From positions 868,001 to 932,000 of the forward strand of contig CP111156.1 in the NCBI GenBank assembly GCA_026367775.1: a stretch of DNA of 64,000 nucleotides, read 5' to 3'. The notes under the pieces are model-generated. The model had not been told where the DNA came from and did no database searches. It saw only the letters and a program-made list of their open reading frames with translations. This stretch comes from Exserohilum rostratum (taxonomy: Eukaryota; Ascomycota; Dothideomycetes; Pleosporales; Pleosporaceae). Below are positions 21,736 through 33,588 of this stretch, piece after piece; position 1 is the stretch's first letter; each line of letters opens with the position of its first letter. The translations under genes were made by a program, and so were the position numbers.

Positions 21736-22640
21736 AGTGGGTTTTTAGAGGGCTGTTCTGGTAGATGGGTTAGAGAGTTAGAGTGTTAGATGCTTTCTGC
21801 GTCTTGAAAATAGACTGGTGATATCGGTGATCAGGGTAGAGCATGGTTTTACAAGCGTAGGGACTACAACATGACTACGTGTCTAGCCTCATACGGACTC
21901 ATAATATGCAATCTGCAATGGATAATAGCGAGATCAGTTTCATCTCTCTTCATCTCATGTCTTAAGACTAAGAACAATATTTTTGTGACTTCTAAATTGA
22001 CTCTGCCCTGTGTGCTTTCGATACTTCTAATTTGCAACAACCCCCCACCTCGAAGACATAATACTCGACAATAGAAAAAGGAGAGCGAGAAACACTACCA
22101 GAAAAAAGCAGATAGTTGAAGAGAATGTCATAGCACATCACTTCTAACAAATACTCTCAGAGAACACCATGAAATCGTCCCCGAATATTCATAAGACAAG
22201 AACGCTCAATTGTACTCTAACAAGCACAGCAGCAATGTCTCATCTCCATGGCGGCATGTAAGCATGACATACATACTCCCCGCCTTTTTTTTCATAAAGA
22301 CAACGGAACGCCTTGCTCAAGAAAGTAATAACGACAATGACAACTGGTAGTTACATACATGGGTTACTTGGGTACAAGAGACACATTGATACAAAATAAT
22401 ATGTCAAAGAAGAGGCCTTCCTAACTCGTAGTTTTCTTGCCCCCGACACAGGAAACACCTGGCCTTGGGGAGAGAAAGCACGAGGAGCTTCCTGAGCGTT
22501 GCAAGCAGAGCCAACAGTCCTTCGCTACTCAAACTCAAAGGTACCCAAAAAAACAAAACGTAAGGAGCTCAAAGTAGAATGTAATGGAGAATGTCTAATT
22601 CGAAGAAAGTAAAAGAGAGATAGTTGCTTAGGGTATTCGT
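21736..22640. other. Intergenic, 905 bases
   Basis: 3' flanks of the secreted-protein copy and of VPS54, converging. Rather AT-rich with several A runs (near 22285 and 22545). No gene seen. Confidence 0.55.
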
Positions 22641-25600
22641 TCACGTAGCGTCTCCATTGGACTTCTTATCCTCTTTCCCTGCCTTTTCATCCTTGTCATC
22701 ATTATTGGTGAATGCAGCTTCCTGCTTGGGCTCGGATTTAGGTTCGGCCTTTGCTTCAGCGACTACCTTGCTGACTACCAGGCCGATGAGGTGGGAACCG
22801 ACGTTGCCAGCGCCGTCGATAGGTCCGAGCTTTGCATCAAAGAGTTTGGCTTCGCGCAGTAGGCTGTGGTTTTGTTAGTTCATATTGCTTAGCTGGTTCA
22901 CTTCGGCTTTACTTACCGTGCTTTGCCGCCTGGCGTCTTGACCGAAGCCTCTTTGATTACTTTGCCGACCTGATCCCTGTAGCTCTCGAACACCGGGCCC
23001 ATGATCATACGGACCTGGATTTCGCTAAGGTATTTGTTGATGACTTTGTGCATGGTGACAGTGTCCTTGGTCAAGCTCTCCATGCTGGAACTAACGTCTT
23101 TCTTTGCTTCGGCCTCACTATCCCATTCCACCTTTTTAAGACTGCGCATGTGCACCGTGGCACGTCCTGAGAGAATGTCCGTCAACTTCTCGTGGATTTG
23201 GTTCTGCTGGTCATGCAGCAACCGCTTGACATTGTCAAATTCACCAAGAGGTGACTTAGTGGCGGAGGCAACGCGTCGACGGAAACATTCGCGGATATAG
23301 GGAAGAATGGCGATTATGAAAGAAAGGGTTTGCGAGGCGATGGCCAGATGTTTAGTATTGATGTTTTTCAAGCCAGCTGAATGCATGGCACCAGCACCGA
23401 GAATTAGTTGGCATAGACGTGAGTTGAAGAGCTTAATGTATTCGCAGAGCGAAGCAGCGACTTCAGATGTCATGCTGGGCATAACGGATATGAGGATTTC
23501 AAAGCGCTCAATTCCTCTTATGACGACCGTAGAGGAGGACGATACCGTGTACTTCTCTTCGTCAACAATAGCAGGCACAACGGTCTTGTTTTTCTCCTTT
23601 GGTTTTTCTTCAGAAGTACCGTTGGTTGCTGTTGACGTGCCATTGGTAGTTGGTTCCTGGATCTTCTGCAGGATATCGCCGGCTTCTGCCCAGCTCGGGG
23701 GATCGCTTTCCATTGCCTTCAATAGGCGTGCTAGAACCTCTGTGTCACCCGCGTCAAAGTCTTTAGGCTCCCAGCGATCCGAGTCCATAGCTTTTGCAAG
23801 CTCGACCTTTTCAAAATCGCCAAACTTAGAAACAAAGTCGGTGATGTGGGTGTTGACCACACCTTTCAAAGCAGCACCAGACCTTCCGGAGACAGCCTCG
23901 CATTCGTCGGCAAACAGTCTGCACATGTTGAAGTACCGAAGGAACCGATCAAGAGGGAGATTGGTGGTTGCTTCAGATCGAACCTTCAAAAGTTTGGTGA
24001 TCTGTGTCTGGGCAGCGTCGACTGCCTGACCAAGAAGGCTTGACATGTCCAAGGCTTGCATGATCTCCATTTGTAGGTCGTTTGAAGATGGCGGGGGTAC
24101 GCCATTGCCTATATAATCATCGATGCTGTTTGGGTACGAATTCCGGGGGGATCGTAAGCCGCCCGCAGAGACAGGAGGCGTTGCAACGCCACTCGTCACA
24201 TCGAGCAGTACCTTGACCAACGTACTAAGCCGGCGCAACGCTTCGCCGATATCTGTGAAGATGTTTGCAAAAAAGTCTTCTGCGTCTCCAGCATCCATTG
24301 CCCGCAGATTCCGCGCAAGAATAGTGTTTTTGTCCGCCTGGCTCTGCCCACGCCCACCTCTTGTTGATACAGAAGCCATGGATCCAGTATCGTCGTCTGA
24401 GGAACTTGGTAGATGTTTTCGGATGATGACTTTCATCTCTTTTAGGACAGCTTCTCTAAAGGTTGCACTAGCCTGATTGGTGAACTGTGCTCCACTCAAA
24501 CCGTACAAGCTGGCTCGCAGCTCTGCCCGTAGTTTTTCGTCAGTCGACATGTAGGCAGGAAGTGTCGTTTTGAGCTTCTGGTTGCTGTTTCGACCCTTTT
24601 GGGACGCGGCAACCCATCTCTCCATGGTCTCATGGCTCGGCACGCGCTTGACGTGCTCGCGCAGGTCTGTAAGTAGCGTGTCCACGAAACGGGCCTCAAA
24701 CCCTCTTCCTATGCGGAATTTGAGTTCAGTGATGCTCTCAAAAACATCGTCCAAAGCTCTTAGAGGCCGCAGGTCAATCAATCGCTGGGGTAACCGCGTT
24801 TCCAACCACGCGGTTGCTTTTGTGTCTGTGGTATCCAATACACCAGTTATCAGTCGCTCCACCATCTCGATCCGAGTCATGGCAGTCTCCAGATCGCCAT
24901 CAACAACGGCCTCATCACAACGCGATAGTCCCACGATTACAGCCTGGAGCTGGTCGACCGAGTCGGTCAATCTTCTCAGGTTCTCTCTCCGCCTCTTCAT
25001 ATCAACAACCTTCAAGCCTCCTATTGCCATCTGCTCGTCCAATCTTTTTAGATCTTCTCTTAGACCTTGTATCTTTGCGACAGAATCTGCAGCTTCTGTC
25101 TGCAGCTCGCGTAGTGATCCGAGGGCGGCGAAGAAGGACGTCGATGCCGCTGAAATGGCGGATATCAGATGCACCTCGACCGTGTCCATGTACCACGACA
25201 ATTTCTCCTGCAATATCGCATTCGTCGCCAGGGCCTTCCTGGCTGCCGGTTGCGGTACGTCCAGCGCGCCGTGGTCATCACCGCTTGTGCTCCGCACCGG
25301 CCTGACCACTTCAGATCGTTCGCTCACAACGTCAAAGGTTCGTGGGTTCTCAATGTGGAAATTCTCATCGAAATAAATGTTGGGTATCGTAGAAAGTGGC
25401 GTAATTGCCGGTACGTTGCGCTTCGTTGCGCTCGTTCGGCGCTTCGGTTTCGGCGTGCCCTCAGGCGTGAAGGGTGCTCCTCCCAGATTTGGCGTACCGG
25501 CCGGTGAGGGGGTGATGTCGTCGGAACCATCTTCCTTGCGGGACGACCTTCTCTGTGGGTGTGCAGCTTCCGCAGCCTCTGCCTTTGCGCGCTGGAAAGC

Positions 25601-26087
25601 CTCGTACAAATTACCGACTTGCGAAAGATACGGGTTGAAGGTGGACGGTTCAATGTGGGGTATTTGCGAGAGGGTTACGGGAGGGATGTCTCTGATAGAT
25701 GGCGGTCGATGGCTAGAGGGAGCGGTGGCATTTGTATGGGGGACCATGCCGGTCCGCATAATGGGAGGGGTAAGAAGCGTAGAGATAGCTGAGCCCAAGT
25801 TAGCTCTCCTCACACAGAAAAGCACGTGGTGAGTGTATGTGTTCACCATTGTTGCTCTGCTCCCTCACCGCGCCCATGGTGCTCTTGAAGCTGCTGTCGA
25901 GCGAGCCGCCAACCGAGTGAATTGAAGACGCGGTTGAGCCACGTCGCGGCTTGTAGCGCCCGCCCGTCGAGTTGGGTCTGTTTGTCCACTCATGTTGCGG
26001 GGGGAATGAAAACGATCCTTGGGGCGGATTGGGCGATAAGAATTCAAAGCTCTCAGTCGACTTTCGTGGGACCTCGGGGGAGGACAT
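22641..26087 (-). CDS. VPS54: VPS54, GARP-complex subunit, 1,111 aa
   Basis: Three exons: complement 25847-26087, 22917-25788 and 22641-22863. The first intron has branch point CTAAC and acceptor CTCAG; the last exon supplies the conserved ARLLREAKLFDAKLGPIDG segment that the long frame alone lacks. The N-terminus is Ser/Pro-rich. The conserved VPS54 block PPVTLSQIPHIEPSTFNPYL (about residue 115) is followed by a coiled coil and the domain around PQRLIDLRPLRALDDVFESI. The C-terminal VPS54 domain contains SRLCQLILGAGAMHSAGLKN. The tail is rich in Lys, Glu and Asp. VPS54 is part of GARP, which tethers endosome-derived vesicles at the trans-Golgi network and binds the Tlg1-type SNARE encoded at 14.2 kb. 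Confidence 0.94.
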
Positions 26088-27688
26088 GATGGCGGCGCAG
26101 GTCGGGGGTGTTCATCGGCGGCGGCATGGGGGGAACAAGGAGGTGACTTTTATCGCATATCGGCACAGATTTCAGTTACTGCTTGATTTCGAATTATCGG
26201 TGGTGGAAGGAGACGAAAACGGAGACGGCGCAAGCAGGGCAATGTGGCATCGAGTGTTGGTTGATTGTCCTGGCATCTGGCCAAAGTTCCCACGCGCTCG
26301 GTGGTGACGAACCAAGTGCATGGGCCCTGGGGCGGCTTCTGGAAGTCCAACAGGGATGCCGCAGCCGAAACGCGACCGGCGACGTCTCCACCCGTCTCAT
26401 CCTCATACTCCAACATGCCCGCATTTCTCCTTAGATAAGCCTAGGAGCTTCTCTTCCAAGTGGAATATGGGGTCATGAACGTTTTTCAGCCATATCGCTC
26501 TAGCGCTTCCTGGAATCAACCTACCTTGATCGGCCACTTCTCATCACACCAACAGATTAGCTATGTATGTATAAAGTTATTTTTCATCGCCCAATCAACC
26601 CCTCAAATATATGACCAAGCGTTTGGACAGCATTTCGCTTTTTGAGTTCTTGTCCAGGGTTTCTATGATTACTGAAGTGGTACTTCATCTTACATCTTTC
26701 CGCTAGGTTTCGCCTCAAAAACGATATTCTATTTCCAAACACATCCTTTCCAGTAGTATTATCTGATCTACAACTGTTGGACCCTGACTGTTCCTAAACC
26801 GAGCGATTAGCCTAGAATATGCACCAGCGCTATGCTGGATCAGCTCAAGCCGTGGCATATCCTACGGGTAAACAAAGTACTAGTACTGAGGAACGATTAG
26901 GTGTGGGAGCGAGCGAGCCCTAGTCGCGCACATGTACTGTACTAACGCGTATCTGGGTCTTTTCCTCCAGGCACGTACGTTTGAAGGTTGAGGTTTTCGC
27001 GTTGTGCTTTCATCTCACTGTTGATCCTAGTATGTTACAGCTGGAAATTGAACTTCATTTGTCAAGTCTCAAATAGGTAAGCAGACTTTTACGTAAAGGA
27101 CTAACCACAAAACATATAGAGCTGAGAGGTGATACTGCCGTGAGGGTGGCCTAACATATATGCCAAGCTATGATCATGTGACATCGAGTGACATCATGGA
27201 TACTATCCACTCACTCCAGCCCCTAGCATCGTGCCATAGCCACGAAGCCTGCTTACACACCAACCGCTGCATACTTCAGCCCCGAAACATGGCTTCAGCT
27301 TTGAGTCTAGAGAATCAGCCTGCCACTGACCAACCTTCACGACTGCATGGCAGAAGCGGGGTTACGGCTGAAAGGCGCAGCCATGTTCAGCCTTGTGCTC
27401 AGCCTGATGCGCAGCACGCGCACTACGTTTTTACCTGATTGTTGGCACCGCTTTTGATCTTGTCTCTTCCTCCTCTGTATCTCTTACGTTTCTACGGTCC
27501 TACGTCTCTTCTATTGCATGTCATCGCTTACCGTATTTTGAAGTTTCAACCGCTCTTCTGAACTCAGCTCTAGACTCCTTCTGCTCTGTCAAGACATTTT
27601 GGAGATACATAGCCCCACATAGCCCATCTCGTACGCTCATGTCGTACCAAGTTCCAGCCTCCAGTTGCACAGCTTCCCGACAACAGTC
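26088..27688. other. Divergent intergenic region, 1.6 kb
   Basis: Contains the promoters of VPS54 (minus) and of the NACHT-ankyrin gene (plus). A few open frames (26150-26434, 27160-27438) have no support. C/T-rich sequence lies at about 27455-27520 on the plus strand, probably leader of the NACHT gene. Confidence 0.5.
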
Positions 27689-30600
27689 ATGTCCAGTACT
27701 TTGGCCAGAGCCTCGTTGCTGAAGCCCGAGATTCGCCTCGCTCAGGCCGTATCCCAGTTCGAAGCCGACCTCTCCAACGATCAAAAGTCTGCATTCCGCA
27801 CGCTAAGGTCACAATCACTCTCGACCGCACCTAGTCCAGATGATGTTATGCGGCTAACGGCTGAGGTGGATCGTCGCCTGTCGGCCAAATTTAGTAGTCG
27901 ATGTTTTGGCCCTCGCTTTACCAACTTCCTTCAGGGAGTCCAGCAGTTCGCTGCGCTTGGGGATGTTGTAGTTGGTGGTTCGCAAAATCTGGTCGCGTGC
28001 GGTGTCTGGTCAGTGGTGCGCATGTCATTGTTGGTCAGTGTCTTCATTTAAATCGTTGTGGTTACAGTTCGCTGATGCACTGCAGTCGTTCGTCAGTCTA
28101 CAAGGTTATATCGATAAGCTATCCTCACTGTTTATGGCAATTGGTCGCACCGCACCACGCTACCAAGGCGTTGTCCTACTATACCCTCGGTCCAAAAAGC
28201 TGCAGTCATATCTCAACGAATACTTCACCATAGTGGTTGGTCTATGCCATTACCTATTCAAATTTGGACAAAAGTCAACAGTCCTGCAGTTCGCGTCCTC
28301 TCTAAGCGATTCGCACTTGAAAACTTTCCAGGCTGAGCTAGATAAGTGGGCTAATTCCATCAAAGAAGAAATGAATCTAGCGGAAGCTCAAGAGAGCTCT
28401 AGGTCCAGGGCATTAGCTATAGAATTCTTCAAATCCAGTTCACATCGGCAGGACCGTGCAACCCGCATGCAAGTGCTCGACTTCTGCTCCAAATACGACC
28501 ATGAAACAGCATGGAAACAGATCAGAAAATCTGGAAATGCATCATTCCATGCACAGTGTATGGAGTACCAACAGTGGAAAGACTATCCGCAGTCTCGCAC
28601 GCTGATTTTCACGGGCAAGCTAGGTTCAGGTAAGTCCGTGTTGCTCGCCAACATTGTGGACGACCTCAATCTCTCTACGGATAAGAACCCTGTGGCATAT
28701 TTCTTTTGCAAGCACGATGTTCCAGAAAGTCTGCAGGTATGCACAATCATTGGTTCAGTGGTACGACAACTGTTGCGTACTATTCCGGACCTTGGCGCGC
28801 TTGCGATACACTGCGAGGACACCCACGCCCATTGCGATATCAAGGAGCTACTCAAGTTACTTTTCTGGGGCTTTCCTTCGCATCGCAAAGTATACCTTGT
28901 CCTTGACGGCCTAGACGAATGCAACCTCAAAGAGAAACAAGAATTGATACAGGCAATCCGGAAGATCCAAGAAAAACTGGAAGTACTCGTATGCGCTTCT
29001 TTCCGAGAAGAGCCAAATAATGGCCTCGAGTCAATTACTAATCAACTCCTCTCTACTCGCGTCATTTCTTTACCCGACAACAATTCCGACATTGAAACTT
29101 TCATTGAAGCAGATCTAGAGCGCCGCCTTGGCCAAGGACGTTTAACAATTGGGGATCCGGCTCTGATCCTCGAAATTCAAGATGCCCTACTGAAAGGCTC
29201 ACAGGGAATGTTTCTCTGGGTAGCTCTTCAGATACAGAATCTGTGCAGCATGAAGACCGATCACGCCATCCGAGAGGCACTGGAAAATCTACCTAAAGAC
29301 CTGTCAGAGACTTTCGCTAGGATTTTGGGAAATTCAGGAAGTTCGGACCCATCACTCCAAGTGAAAACACTGAACCTTGTGCTTGCAGCTTACCGACCTT
29401 TGACAACGGATGAGCTACGCGAAGCTCTAAGCGTTACTCCTGGAGATGCTACTTGGGATCCTTCGAGGATCTTGCACGACGTGTACTCGGCTTTATCTTG
29501 CTGCGGATGTCTTGTGATTGTCGATGAGGAAGAGTTCACAGTCAGAGTTGTCCACCACAGTTTCAAGCAGTACCTCCTTAATGGGCTTGATGGTGTTAAA
29601 CAGACAGAATTCTCTCTGAAAAAAGCGCAAAGGACAATGGCTGACATCGTTGTCACTTACCTCAACTACGGTGTCTTCGGTACTGATGTATCGAGGGTCA
29701 ATGTCACGCCAATAATGGCGCAATCCGCACCGTCCCAGATCGTACAAGCTACTATGCAGTCTTCCAAACACAGGCGTCATCTAGCCATGAAGTTTCTTAG
29801 ATCAAGACGGCAGCCTGCGTTCGACATCAGCAAGGTGCTTGCAGAAGCGCAAAACAGCTTCAAGTCTGAGGAAAGCTACTCGTTTCGATTCTACGCTTAT
29901 GCGAAACAATACTGGCAAGAGCATATTTGTCATGTGTCAGGATACGAAGAGATTATCTTCAAGCTCTCTTCAAAGGTTATCCACGGTCGACCATACAAAC
30001 TCAATGGACAGCCTGAGAATTTGTACACTCTTTTAAAATACGCTGATCAGCAATGGAACATAGATATTGTCATGATGATGATGCTGCGAGCTGACAACAT
30101 CGATATAAATGCCAAAGACAGTCAAGGAAAGACACTGCTAAGCTGGGCAGCCTTTGACGGATACAGAATAATAGTTGATATGCTGATCGGCATTGAAAAT
30201 GTTGATCCGAACGCTAGGGACGTTGATGGGAGGACGCCATTGATTACGGCAGTATCAAGGGGACATACCGAGATCGTTGAGGTGCTACTCAAATCTGGTA
30301 GGACCAACGTTGATGCTAGACAGCGGGATGGACGGACAGCGCTGGTGATTGCGGCACGCGATGGGAAAAAAGACATATTAGAGCTGCTCCTGACTATTGG
30401 CAAGGCGGAAGCCAATGTGATAAGTAACAATAATGAGACGGCATTGATCCTTGCGGTAGAAAGAGGAGACACAGACATAGCTCGGCTTCTACTTTCTACG
30501 GGCAAGGCCAATGTTGACGCCAAGGGTTTTGAAGGACGGACTGCGCTGATGTATGCAGCAAGGAAAGGACACACTGACATAGCCGATCTACTAATCACTG

Positions 30601-31529
30601 TTGGCAAGGCTAATGTCGAGGCAAAGGACGTATTTGAACGGACAGCCCTGATGTATGCGGTACAAAATGAGAACAAAGACGTTGTTAAGTTCCTGCTTAG
30701 GACTGGCAAGGCGGATGTTGACGCTCGGGGACACGGTGGAAATACTGCGCTATTGTATGCGATCGAAACAGAAAACAGGGACATAGCTAAGCTGCTGGTT
30801 ACTACTGGCAAGGCGGATATTAACATACAGGGACGTGGTGGAGATACAGCGCTGATACGTGCGGTAAGAAACCAGAACGAACACATGGCCCAGCTACTGC
30901 TTGCGACTGGCAAGGCGGATGTTGACGTTCGGGGACATGGTGGAAATACTGCGCTATTGTATGCGATCGAAACAGAAAACAGGGACATAGCTGAGCTGCT
31001 GGTTAGTACTGGCAAGGCGAATCTTGATATACAGGAAGATTTTGGGGATACACCGCTGATACGTGCGGTAAGAAATCAGAACAAACACATAGCCCAGCTA
31101 CTGGTTGCGACTGGCAAGGTGGATATTAACATACAGGGACGTGGTGGAGATACAGCGCTAATACGTGCGGTACAAAATAAAGACGAAGAAATAGTCAGGC
31201 TACTGCTTGCGACTAGCAAGGCGGACGTAAACATCAAGGGGCTTAGTAGGGAAACAGCGCTTATTCAGGCAGTACAAAACAAAGATGAAGGCATAGTGAT
31301 GCTGCTCATTACTATTGGCAAGGCGGACGTTAACATCAAGGGATTTCGTGGAGATACGGCGCTAATCCATGCGACAAGAGGAGGAAGTATGACCATGATT
31401 GGGCTACTGGTTTATACAGGCCAGGCTGATCCTCATATACGAAATGAGTTAGGAGAATCAGCCTTCGGCATTGCGAAAGAATTTGGCCGCGTTGATTTGG
31501 TTAGGCTATTCGAAGGAACCCGGGTTTGA
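27689..31529 (+). CDS. NACHT-ankyrin STAND (NLR-like) protein, 1,262 aa
   Basis: Two exons, 27689-28033 and 28086-31529. The intron is read as 28034-28085 (52 bases, donor GTCAGT, branch CTGAT, acceptor GCAG). A closer acceptor at 28067 would give an intron of only 34 bases. Domains in order: a helical N-terminal domain (FTNFLQGVQQFAALGD) common before NACHT in fungal STAND proteins (I believe listed as DUF7708); NACHT with P-loop GKLGSGKS at about 292-299 and Walker B YLVLDGLDEC near 385; a winged-helix region (YRPLTTDELREALSV, then VRVVHHSFKQYLL); and about 14 ankyrin repeats of 34 residues from about 790 to the end. Such proteins act as intracellular sensors in heterokaryon incompatibility or response to non-self, triggered by ligand binding to the repeats. 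There is no HET, lipase or other enzymatic domain at the N-terminus, so the output mechanism is unclear. Confidence 0.92.
30117..31526 (+). repeat. Ankyrin-coding tandem repeats, 102-base period
   Basis: Fourteen units of 34 codons each, the last truncated. Units 7 and 9 (near 30729 and 30933) and units 8 and 11 share long stretches of nearly identical DNA, including silent positions, for example the shared GHGGNTALLYAIETENRD and GRGGDTALIRAV blocks. Two-unit (204-base) duplication explains the pattern. It shows recent copying or gene conversion inside the gene. Confidence 0.88.
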
Positions 31530-32598
31530 TTGAATAGAATACAAACACGAGAAGTCACAAAACTCATCTTATCATTCAAACACGATATATGAAAGATGAA
31601 AATCACACTCCAGCAATACACCTCAGGAATCATACTTGCAGTTATCATGGCTCCAAGCGAAAGAAAGACAAATTTCTGCAATTATATGCTGTAGACCCAT
31701 AATATTTAGCACAGCATCAACGATACCCTCCATCGGTCCACAGAAGGAACACCATGATCCAGATCTACAGCCACACCAACTGGTGTTGATCACGACGGTA
31801 CATTAAACGGGTCCACGCAATCACCTCAATCAACCCTCAACACACCTCACGAGATCCTCCAACCCGCCTTCCCCCCCAAACCACCGCGATCTACCCTCCG
31901 CAACCCCAAAAACAGTAAAAAACAACGTTACACCACTCTCCTCATGCAAATTGCACCCGCGTTTCACCCCTACCCTTAAAGCAGTCAACTAAACGTGCTC
32001 AGATAAGCGGGACACACGTGCACCCACCGCAGACGCGGGATGTAGCGACAACGACGGCGATACATTAGTCGGGTGTCCGCCACAAATCGGGGCTTAGTAC
32101 ATCGGTAGGTTAGGTACTAGGCATCGGAAGAAGGGACGTCAGACATAAGCATAACAAAGGACCGAATTGCTGGAAGCGAAGCGAACGACAGGCGGGAACA
32201 AGGGTAAGGCATGTGAAACACTTTTTGGCTAGTTTGCGTCGTTGCTTAGGGGCCGGGGTTAGGTTGATTTGGTTGATGTGGTTGGTTGGGTGGTTATGTA
32301 ACCTTGTTCCTTGTTGTGCTGACGGGCCGAAAGGGGGAGGGAGAACACGAGGACCGAGGATCGGGCGGACGGAGGGAAAGTGCAGATGTGTGGGAGATGT
32401 TCGGGGTGCGTGTGTGGAGAGATAGTTCCGGTTGTTGTTGAGAGACATTGGAGTTGGGCGGGTTGGTTTAGTTTGGTCTTGGTGGAGGATAGTGGTATAG
32501 AGGGTGTTGTGGAAAAGGGGGTCAAAGGGAAAGATTGGATAAGTTTCTCGGTATTCATTCCTCATCGTACATACAGCGTATTCCCTACTACATACATA
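31530..32598. other. Intergenic, 1.07 kb, convergent 3' flanks
   Basis: Lies between the stops of the NACHT-ankyrin gene and the SDR gene. 31830-31930 is C-rich; 32200-32540 is G/T-rich on the plus strand and gives spurious long frames on both strands. No gene supported. Confidence 0.5.
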
Positions 32599-33588
32599 TT
32601 ACCTAACAAATGCACCACCACCGCTAGCACCAAGCTGGTTACCTGTCATCCATCCGCTCTCAGGTAAACAGGCGATGCCGACGATACCGGCGACTTCCTC
32701 GAGCGTACCAGGGCGACCGCCAATTTCGCCAGCTAACCTGAGCATGTCCTCGGTGTCGACTCCGGGGCGCTCGCGAGCAAGCGGGATCAATGCGTTGTAT
32801 GCTCTCAGCGCTTGCTTAGGCGCCTCCGGAAGTCCGTTAAGCAGACCAGTGTCCATGGGACCAGGAGAAACGCTGTTGACTGTGCAGCGCTCCGCCAACT
32901 CGCGCGCCCACACGCGCGTCATGGCTTCGATGGCGCCCTTGGTACCTGCATACGAAGTCTGCTGGATCAATCCCCAAGTCGTAGTCGCAGACGAGATGTT
33001 TACAATTCTACCAGAGCGGTCGTGGGGAAGGTATGGGTGTGCAGCCTTAATCAGCAGGGCAGGGGCCTTGCAGTTCAGGTTGAAAGTCTGGTCCCAGAGC
33101 TCTACATCCAGCTCCTCGATAGGCTGAGCATTTACAAGCGCCGCATTGTTGATGATGATGTCGATTTGAAAGTTTGGTGTTGCCTCGGGGTTGCTAAAGT
33201 GCTTTTTGGCAGCTTCGACGAGGGCGGCGGGGGCAGCAGGGTCGAGCAGGTCGGCGCGCACGGGAAGTGCCTTTACATTGTATGTCTTGGAGAGGTGGTC
33301 GGCGAGGTCCGCGGCGGTCTTGTCTGAAGCTGTTGTTGCATAGTTGATGACAACATTGGCGCCGCGCGCGGCGAGGTGTGTTGCTACTGCTGCGCCGAAA
33401 CCTAAGACAATGGAAAAAGTTCGGGTCAGTGCTCCGTCTCACGATATCCGATCGGATATATGTCGTCATGGGGGTGGGAAGGGGGGAAGGCAACACCAGT
33501 CTTCTGTAGAAAAAGGGTCTTACTACTTACTCCTTGAAGCTCCAGTAACAATGGCAAGTTTGCCGTCAAAAGGTCGTGCTGATGCCAT
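32599..33588 (-). CDS. Short-chain dehydrogenase/reductase (classical SDR), 286 aa
   Basis: Two exons, complement 33531-33588 and 32599-33401, with a 129-base intron in phase 1. The Rossmann start is KLAIVTGASRSFGAAVA, so the usual third glycine of TGxxxGxG is kept (FG) but the middle position is Ser. INNAA and the catalytic YAGTK (Y-x-x-x-K), with the preceding ISSATTTWG serine block, are all present. The C-terminus ends GWMTGNQLGASGGGAFV, typical of 3-oxoacyl-ACP-reductase-like SDRs that use NAD(P)H. The substrate cannot be told from sequence. There is no pathway neighbour; the nearest genes are the NACHT protein and a receptor. Confidence 0.9.

Noticed and set aside
28034..28067. 34-base intron in the NACHT gene
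   Set aside because: Shorter than plausible; an acceptor 18 bases further on gives 52 bases, keeps the frame and has a good branch point.
30122..31015. 297-codon open frame on the minus strand within the ankyrin region
   Set aside because: Periodic antisense image of the ankyrin repeats, not a gene.
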